Positions 58,922 through 64,000 of a stretch of 64,000 nt of DNA are shown in pieces. The DNA comes from Patescibacteria group bacterium. Lineage in GTDB: Bacteria; Patescibacteria; Paceibacteria; UBA9973; UBA2103. Every line of letters begins with the position of its first letter. Positions within the stretch are counted from its first letter, which is position 1. The DNA lies in the NCBI GenBank assembly GCA_004322365.1, contig SCTS01000006.1, forward strand, positions 1 to 64,000, read 5' to 3'. The notes beneath the pieces were generated by a model. The model did not search any database, was not told where the DNA came from, and worked only from the letters and a program-made list of their open reading frames with translations. Position numbers and translations under genes: made by a program.

Positions 58922-59521
58922 CTAGTCACCTTGAAATTTCACTGAACCAGGACAACCCGGTAAGCCAAGGTTCTTATCGGCGTAATATTCATTTACCCAA
59001 CGAGGCGTTTGAACTGTAGCAACAATTGAGCATAATTCTTTTGGAGATAGACCGGTTCTCTTAGCTAAATCATCAGCTGCTTTTCTTCTTACCTCAGCAA
59101 GGGGCTCTCCTGCTAAGACCAAGGAGAAAGAACGATCTGAGGGAAAGTAGTTAATCTCATAATCAAATTCGGATGGATTGGTGCTTGTAACACTGGAATA
59201 CAAAACATAAAAAACTCGATTGTCTGGTTCGGCAATAATATCAGGGCCTTTAGTAAAATCTTCTACGAACAAAATGTCTCCAGTAACTGTACGCACCTCT
59301 AAGGTGTTTGAACTCTGCACCGGCACCCCCTGTGAAGTAGCAGAAACAGGCCTTCGATCATCTTTCGTTCCAAAAAATGGCAATGTGGCTGAGAAAGGAT
59401 CTTCATTAACAATAGTTGTCTTAGTGGCGTTTGACCCGAAAGAAAAGAAATACAATATGCCCAATCCGAGAATGAGCAATAAGGCCCCGAAGGCAACTAT
59501 GAGAGTTGGAGATAATTTCAT
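58922..59521 (-). CDS. Membrane-anchored hypothetical protein (Parcubacterial type)
   Basis: 199 residues from ATG 59521; ATG 59545 would add 8 residues and overlap the upstream gene by 8 bases. One membrane helix (about 6-28) is followed by an outer domain with VFYVLYSSV, FDYEINYFPSDRSFSLVLAGEPLAEVRRKAADDL and the Cys pair KELCSIVATV/LGLPGCPGSV. A family of similar proteins occurs in Parcubacteria as far as I recall, without function. It lies 16 bases downstream of the M15 fusion gene. Confidence 0.72.
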   Translation of the reverse strand: MKLSPTLIVAFGALLLILGLGILYFFSFGSNATKTTIVNEDPFSATLPFFGTKDDRRPVSATSQGVPVQSSNTLEVRTVTGDILFVEDFTKGPDIIAEPDNRVFYVLYSSVTSTNPSEFDYEINYFPSDRSFSLVLAGEPLAEVRRKAADDLAKRTGLSPKELCSIVATVQTPRWVNEYYADKNLGLPGCPGSVKFQGD

Positions 59522-59537
59522 ACGGAATAGGTATTCA

Positions 59538-60416
59538 TTAACCATTAGGATAGACCGCGCGGGGTAACTGAAAATGCATCGCATCGTAACACCTGTTTTG
59601 CATGAAGGTTGGACTACTACCCCCCCACTGATAAGGAATACCGGTCTGCCGACTGCCACAAGCAAATGCGTCATTTATTGCTCGATAATTTGCATTGGGG
59701 ACTGCACATGAACCTCCTGTATAGCTCACTATACTTCTAATGATAGGGTGCGCGTCTACAGCCATACCCTGGATATGCCGTGAATCTGTAGCGGTGCTAG
59801 ACCTCTGACGAAAACCACTCGTCACCTGAAATTGAATAGGAGAACAGGCATGAGCCGCATTGACGAGTCGGACAAGGTCAGGGTGAACTCCCGCAAGATT
59901 ATCATTACGATTTGTTGGAGCAACGGGAGTTCCAGTACCGGTCACTCGAGGACGAGGGGTAGGTGCACCTGGTGCATCAGGAAATGCGGCACTAGTTGGA
60001 TTTCCCACACATGAAATGTCTGTCCATATAGCAAGACCTCTTCCGGTAAGCACCGAAAAAGTAACATTCACCAAAAGCCATGCAGTGAGGACGATACATA
60101 AGCCAACGAATACATTAATGAACACCCCGTGTGCTTTCTTTACTTGGTCTGGTTTGCTGGCTGCGGTTACATACAGGATGCCTGCATAAGCAAACATGAG
60201 TGTGGCAATAATTACTGAAAATGCAATAGCAAAGTTGATAACATTGCTCGAAAGCTCAATAAGATCGCACGCTCTGCAGAGTGCTCCCTCACACTGAGGA
60301 ACTAATCCCCCACCACTCCCACTTAAGAGTGCTGAAGGGTCTTGTTGAACTGCAGCAAATGCCACGAGTGGCATGAAGAACAGTATCGGAAGGAGAAGTA
60401 TCAGTATCTTTCTCAT
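59538..60416 (-). CDS. VirB2/TrbC-like two-helix domain fused to M15 peptidoglycan peptidase
   Basis: 292 residues from ATG 60416. Signal peptide (1-22), then a Cys-containing segment (QCEGALCRACDL) and two membrane helices (about 57-84 and 97-121), as in the TrbC/VirB2-like pilin subunits of Patescibacteria. After a Pro/Thr linker (145-168) comes a zinc peptidase with SRHIQGMAVD (His214, Asp221) and DAMHFQL (His281), the M15 metal site. It probably cleaves cell-wall stem peptides outside the membrane. The fusion ties a type IV secretion or pilus-like module to wall hydrolysis. Confidence 0.85.
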   Translation of the reverse strand: MRKILILLLPILFFMPLVAFAAVQQDPSALLSGSGGGLVPQCEGALCRACDLIELSSNVINFAIAFSVIIATLMFAYAGILYVTAASKPDQVKKAHGVFINVFVGLCIVLTAWLLVNVTFSVLTGRGLAIWTDISCVGNPTSAAFPDAPGAPTPRPRVTGTGTPVAPTNRNDNLAGVHPDLVRLVNAAHACSPIQFQVTSGFRQRSSTATDSRHIQGMAVDAHPIIRSIVSYTGGSCAVPNANYRAINDAFACGSRQTGIPYQWGGSSPTFMQNRCYDAMHFQLPRAVYPNG

Positions 60417-60570
60417 CACACAATGAGTATACCCTTGAAAAGCGGCTTTCGGCCTGTATATGAGACCTTTCCACACCTCGAAGAACCACATATTGACTTT
60501 CCTCATAGGAAGCACATGATTTAGAGAGATAGCGCATGATTATTGGTTTTCTAAACAGAAACTGAAACAT

Positions 60571-60993
60571 ATGGGATCGCAATACGAAGGCCGACATCGT
60601 ACTCAAAAGAAACCTTGGGGTGCAGCGCTACTCGCAGCCGTCACTCTTGGCTTTGCTGGTGATGCGGGAGCGCAGAGTCAACCTGACCGAAGCTTCTACT
60701 TTAATCGTGACCCTGAGCTTCCCCTAGCGGAAAACATTAGGAGATTTAATCTAATGCAAGCAAGACGGAGGAGTGGAGAGATATCAGATGACTGCATGGA
60801 AATTATAGCTATTACAGAAAGACAGCTACGAGCAGGTCAATATCCAGAATACTTAGAAGAAGATGTCTCATCCTGCAGTGATAACGAATATAATAGATTA
60901 TCAGCTCTCGACAGAGCAAACGCTAGGCGTAGAGGCTTAGCAGGGATGGCAGATTTGCCAGCAGATCGTCGAGGTAGCGGAGGAAATCCTTAA
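60571..60993 (+). CDS. Secreted hypothetical protein
   Basis: 140 residues with a basic N-terminus and a signal sequence (about 15-35, cleavage near AGAQ). The mature part is charged, with two Cys (DDCMEII, SSCSDNEY) and a long Arg-rich stretch. No family recognised. It is divergent from the M15 fusion gene (gap about 155 bases) and has its own terminator. Confidence 0.62.
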   Translation: MGSQYEGRHRTQKKPWGAALLAAVTLGFAGDAGAQSQPDRSFYFNRDPELPLAENIRRFNLMQARRRSGEISDDCMEIIAITERQLRAGQYPEYLEEDVSSCSDNEYNRLSALDRANARRRGLAGMADLPADRRGSGGNP

Positions 60994-61014
60994 TTACCCA
61001 TGCTATGAAGTGAT

Positions 61015-61047
61015 AAAAACCCGCCCACATTTAACTGGCGGGTTTTT
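61015..61047. terminator. Bidirectional intrinsic terminator
   Basis: AAAAACCCGCC (61015-61025) and its complement (61037-61047) around an 11-base loop, with A and T tails. It serves the + strand secreted protein gene and overlaps the stop of the convergent membrane protein gene. Confidence 0.93.
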
Positions 61048-61315
61048 ATTTATGATTCTGAATCCACCACTTTTTTACTAGCGGAAGTGATTGCGTAGAG
61101 AGGAGGTATCCAACAGCTGGTACTAATGCGTTGAATATGAAATTACTGATGCCTAAGATCGCAAGAATAAAACACGCGACAACATAGGTGATGATAGTAA
61201 TAGTGAGGATGCGAAACCAGCTTACTTCCCAAGCTTTTTCGGCTTCTACCTTCAGGTTTCGTTCCCGAATAAGCTGTACTTCCCTTTCCAATTTTTGTAT
61301 ACGATCTTCTGTCAT
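61046..61315 (-). CDS. Small coiled-coil membrane protein
   Basis: 89 residues from ATG 61315. A charged coiled-coil-like N-terminus (DRIQKLEREVQLIRERNLKVEAEKAW) precedes two membrane segments (about 35-56 and 61-78). No function known. Similar layouts occur in CPR genomes. It shares a divergent upstream region with the acyltransferase, containing copy 2 of the 46-base palindrome. Confidence 0.72.
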   Translation of the reverse strand: MTEDRIQKLEREVQLIRERNLKVEAEKAWEVSWFRILTITIITYVVACFILAILGISNFIFNALVPAVGYLLSTQSLPLVKKWWIQNHK

Positions 61316-61383
61316 AGAATCAGTGTAACTCACCCATTTCAAAAAATACTACCAAACCTTTTTCCATCTTTCAGATTTAAAAT

Positions 61384-61429
61384 CACAATATAGTATAATC
61401 TAACGGTCGTTAAATTATACTATATTGTG
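61384..61429. promoter_or_regulatory. Long palindrome with divergent TATAAT boxes, copy 2
   Basis: 22-base arms (61384-61405, 61408-61429) with one mismatch and centre TAACGGTCGTTA. The inner 34 bases match copy 1 at 56281-56314 apart from one substitution. The outer arms differ but remain self-complementary, so the outer stem has co-varied. Confidence 0.78.
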
Positions 61430-61540
61430 CATTGAGGCTCGGAAGTTAGTTCTAATGTTGATTTGAACTGTGACCTCGCTTTTCTAATGCGCTACAGAGC
61501 AAAAACCAATCAGTGTATGGAAATGTTAGGATTGTAATCG

Positions 61541-62626
61541 ATGCCTATAGATATTCTCAACCCAGTTTCTTCAACATACATCTTCGCAGTACTGCTGTTC
61601 GTGGGGCTGTTGTTTTCGTTGAAGAAAAAAGAAAGTACGGAACTCCTCCCCCCAACCCTTTCACAAGAACTTAAGGGGTTTGCGATGCTTGCGATTATTT
61701 TGGCGCACATTGGATATTTTTTAGTAAACGACCATCGGTTTCTTTTTCCTTTATCAATTTTCGCAGGTGTGGGGGTAGACCTCTTTCTTTTTCTCTCTGG
61801 TTTCGGACTTGCACTGTCTGCTCTCAGAAAGAAGCTTTCGCCAAGAGATTTTTATCGACGACACCTTCCTAAGCTGTATATCCCTTTTTGGATAGTACTT
61901 ACAGTGCTTTTCGTTGCTGACTTTCTGTTACTCAACACCACCCGCTCTTGGAGCTACATAGTGCAATCGTTTTTCGGCTTCTTTCCTCATGCGAATCTCT
62001 TTACTGATATCAACTCACCTCTTTGGTATTTCACCTTCATACTTTTTTTCTATCTTATATTTCCTATTCTGTTCTTCAAACAAAGACCACTACTTTCAGC
62101 AGTTCTGATGTATGTCGGGGTGCAAAGTGTCATGTTTTTACACCTACCTATTCTAAAAAACGTTGAACATCTCTACCTACTCCATACCGTTGCGTTTCCA
62201 TTAGGTGTAGCTGTTGCGGGGCTCTATCAGAGATATTCAAAAAACCGTGAGTACATAGAGAGTCAAATTAAAAAAGTGAGTATGTGGATCCTGGTTCCAA
62301 GCATGTTGTGCATTACAGGAATCTTTTCTTATTTTGCGTATTTCTCTGGCGTCGGTACACCATCACAGCAATATATAAGCCTCTTGGTGACACTCTTACT
62401 TCTTATTCTTTTCATTCTCAAACCTTTTCGTATCAGCTTTTTCTATCTTTTGGGAATATACTCCTACGAGCTCTACCTCATACACTGGCCTCTTATGTCA
62501 CGGTACGACATTCTCTATTCACACCTCCCTGCATGGCTAGCCACTACGCTGTATATCCCTCTGCTTTTGGGATTAGCTTGGTTGTTGCACAAAGCGGTTG
62601 AAGTTATGTTGAAAAAGAAAAATTAG
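61541..62626 (+). CDS. Membrane-bound acyltransferase (OafA/YrhL, acyltransferase 3 family)
   Basis: 361 residues, about ten membrane helices. The family motif LKGFAMLAIILAHIGYFL carries the essential His, followed by FAGVGVDLFLFLSGFGLAL and FYRRHLPKLYIPFWIV. Members transfer acyl groups to surface sugars or cell wall. The C-terminus YSYELYLIHWPLMSRYDILY also fits. It is divergent from the small membrane gene and no glycan gene cluster is close by, so the target is unknown. Confidence 0.93.
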   Translation: MPIDILNPVSSTYIFAVLLFVGLLFSLKKKESTELLPPTLSQELKGFAMLAIILAHIGYFLVNDHRFLFPLSIFAGVGVDLFLFLSGFGLALSALRKKLSPRDFYRRHLPKLYIPFWIVLTVLFVADFLLLNTTRSWSYIVQSFFGFFPHANLFTDINSPLWYFTFILFFYLIFPILFFKQRPLLSAVLMYVGVQSVMFLHLPILKNVEHLYLLHTVAFPLGVAVAGLYQRYSKNREYIESQIKKVSMWILVPSMLCITGIFSYFAYFSGVGTPSQQYISLLVTLLLLILFILKPFRISFFYLLGIYSYELYLIHWPLMSRYDILYSHLPAWLATTLYIPLLLGLAWLLHKAVEVMLKKKN

Positions 62627-62660
62627 TTAGGTGTTGTGCAAAAATAGCTAAGATTGACTC

Positions 62661-63158
62661 TTACATTTTTCCTTTACCGAACGCATTCCAAGGAAGCTTG
62701 ATATTTGATTCTGGAAAACTGCTCAACACCCACTGCACGTAGGTATTGCTGTTAGGACCTAAAAGCGAGTAATAATCTCGATGTGGATACGAGGTAATGG
62801 AATTTTCAATGTAGGTGGCCATACGCTCAGCAACCGAACCCGCACCGCCTTCTACTACACCTACAATTACCCCTTTCCAATGCGTGTGATGTATAGAGGG
62901 AAATATTTCTAAGCCTTCGAAAGGAGGTTTTGCATTTTTATGTAGACGACCAGAACACTCCTCGCACGAGTGTGTTCCAAAAAATCTTCTACTTTCTTCG
63001 GTATTGTAACGGCCGATTCCAAATCGTGACACTATTCCCCTTTGATTTATGACAAGCCACGGGTGTACAGCGAACGAAAATGGCATCGTTGCTGGGCACA
63101 CCATGACAAAGACTTGATAGATATCTTTTCGTACCAAAGAGACTAGAGGTTCGTGCAT
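62661..63158 (-). CDS. DUF3750-like protein
   Basis: 165 residues. The C-terminal signature YSLLGPNSNTYVQWVLSSFPESNIKLPWNAFGKGK resembles DUF3750 (NSNT-W-FP-LP-A-GK). The N-terminal half has VHPWLVINQRGIVSRFGIG and a Cys pair HSCEECSG. It is a single short gene, convergent with the acyltransferase. Function not established. Confidence 0.72.
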   Translation of the reverse strand: MHEPLVSLVRKDIYQVFVMVCPATMPFSFAVHPWLVINQRGIVSRFGIGRYNTEESRRFFGTHSCEECSGRLHKNAKPPFEGLEIFPSIHHTHWKGVIVGVVEGGAGSVAERMATYIENSITSYPHRDYYSLLGPNSNTYVQWVLSSFPESNIKLPWNAFGKGKM

Positions 63159-63262
63159 AAAAAATTAGTTGCGAAAGGGAAATTTATTTTAGCAAAGTTA
63201 CCTGAGTATATGAAGATACGTGGATATAGAACACAGACAAAATATTAGATAATTGCATGCAA

Positions 63263-63850
63263 TTAAAGAATCTTCTCTCGAAAAAGAATTAACTCACTAG
63301 ACTCAGGTATTGCTTCATCGCCAGTCAGTCGGAACCCAAACTCTTCGTACATGTCTTGCGCAACGACCTCTTCAGGTGCAGTAGTTGTCCATAGTCGTAA
63401 TTTCTCAAAACCAATTAAGCGAGCCTTGGAAATAGTTTTTTTAAGCAATGACCGCCCATACCCCTTCCCGCGATACTGAGGAGTAACCCCAAACCACCCA
63501 AGCCATGCTACATCATTCGTATCCTCCATTTTTGTTTCAAGACCAGTGATTCCTGCCACATCGTGTGACTTTTTTGATTTCGTGGCAACCCAATACTTCT
63601 GGGTTTTTATACCATTCGCGAGCATCTCCTCATTAAATCTTTCAGGTTCCAAACTCATTCGATAATCCCGTTCAACTGCGATTTGATCTTTTGGATTACC
63701 AAATATTTCAAAAGCAGAACCGAGGGCGCGTGAAAATATTGAAGGGGAAATCCCATGCAACTTTATACGCGCACTTTTATGGTGATGTTCTTGGATCCTT
63801 TCATCACCATAGGAAACATAGGAAACACCTTGAGGAGACTCAAAACTCAT
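63263..63850 (-). CDS. GNAT-family N-acetyltransferase
   Basis: 195 residues. The acetyl-CoA motif is QYRGKGYGRSLLKKTISKARLIGFEKLRLWTT, with the strand WLGWFGV before it and a terminal YEEFGFRLTG. The first about 55 residues are variable and may define the substrate. The acceptor is unknown; nothing nearby helps. Confidence 0.88.
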   Translation of the reverse strand: MSFESPQGVSYVSYGDERIQEHHHKSARIKLHGISPSIFSRALGSAFEIFGNPKDQIAVERDYRMSLEPERFNEEMLANGIKTQKYWVATKSKKSHDVAGITGLETKMEDTNDVAWLGWFGVTPQYRGKGYGRSLLKKTISKARLIGFEKLRLWTTTAPEEVVAQDMYEEFGFRLTGDEAIPESSELILFREKIL

Positions 63851-64000
63851 ACCTTATAAAATATACTCTTCTGTTCGAAGTAAGTAAAAAAGTATCTTTT
63901 GTATACAAGCAACTATAGTCGCTTCGCTCGTTATTTTTGCGGGGCCACAAGGATTCGCCTCTCGTCGCTGCTGCAACTCGAAACCTACGGCCGCTCAAAT

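Overview
The window looks like a chromosomal segment of a Patescibacteria (CPR) bacterium, most likely Parcubacteria-like. This is inferred from gene content: short intergenic gaps, compact single-copy housekeeping genes (a gamma-only DnaX, a short Rsh), several small conserved hypothetical membrane proteins, and few clear Shine-Dalgarno sites. TGA is used as a stop, so the code is standard.

Layout. (1) 1-4.97 kb, + strand: a vitamin B12 block. It holds a B12-dependent ribonucleotide reductase, a secreted protein combining a DUF4430-like beta domain with a transcobalamin/intrinsic-factor-like alpha/alpha barrel, a PduO-type cobalamin adenosyltransferase, a membrane-tethered DUF4430 protein and an ECF-S-like membrane protein. 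Together these suggest capture, import, activation and use of scavenged cobalamin. (2) 5-8.25 kb: cupin, RluF, VIT-type transporter, an ArsR-like regulator flanked by two copies of one palindrome, and DUF1905. (3) 8.27-20.5 kb, - strand: a large copper/heavy-metal island with cupredoxin, HMA-TauE/SafE, DUF305, beta-propeller, CopA, CsoR with a perfect operator, RND pump and adaptor, and a His/Asp-repeat peptide. (4) 20.6-25.6 kb: PLP decarboxylase, pyrimidine-dimer glycosylase, TspO, DipZ plus thioredoxin, and an XRE regulator whose palindrome also precedes the thioredoxin operon. (5) 25.6-33.2 kb: a defence-type island ending at tRNA-Gln. It holds a RhuM remnant, M14 peptidase, DUF2779 nuclease, a three-gene restriction-modification set, a HEPN protein and a trypsin-like protease, with several degenerate tRNA-Gln fragments. 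(6) 33.3-63.9 kb: core genome. It includes dnaX, an unusual zinc-ribbon/GTP cyclohydrolase II/pyrF/GMP-kinase-like cluster, the de novo pyrimidine pathway (carA, carB, pyrE, pyrD, pyrB, pyrC, pyrF), dus, a FtsQ-like protein, serS, dprA, topA, rsh, parB, tRNA-Leu with a structured downstream RNA, 5-FCL, peroxiredoxin, miaA, a VirB2-like/M15 peptidase fusion, an acyltransferase, DUF3750 and a GNAT.

Two architectural signals stand out. A dispersed family of short repeats (words such as AACCTGAAAGCT and GTTACAGGTT) occurs about eight times between 33 and 58 kb, once inside miaA in frame, and I did not see it in the B12, copper and defence regions. A long palindrome with core TAACGGTCGTTA and back-to-back TATAAT boxes occurs twice, each time between divergent genes.
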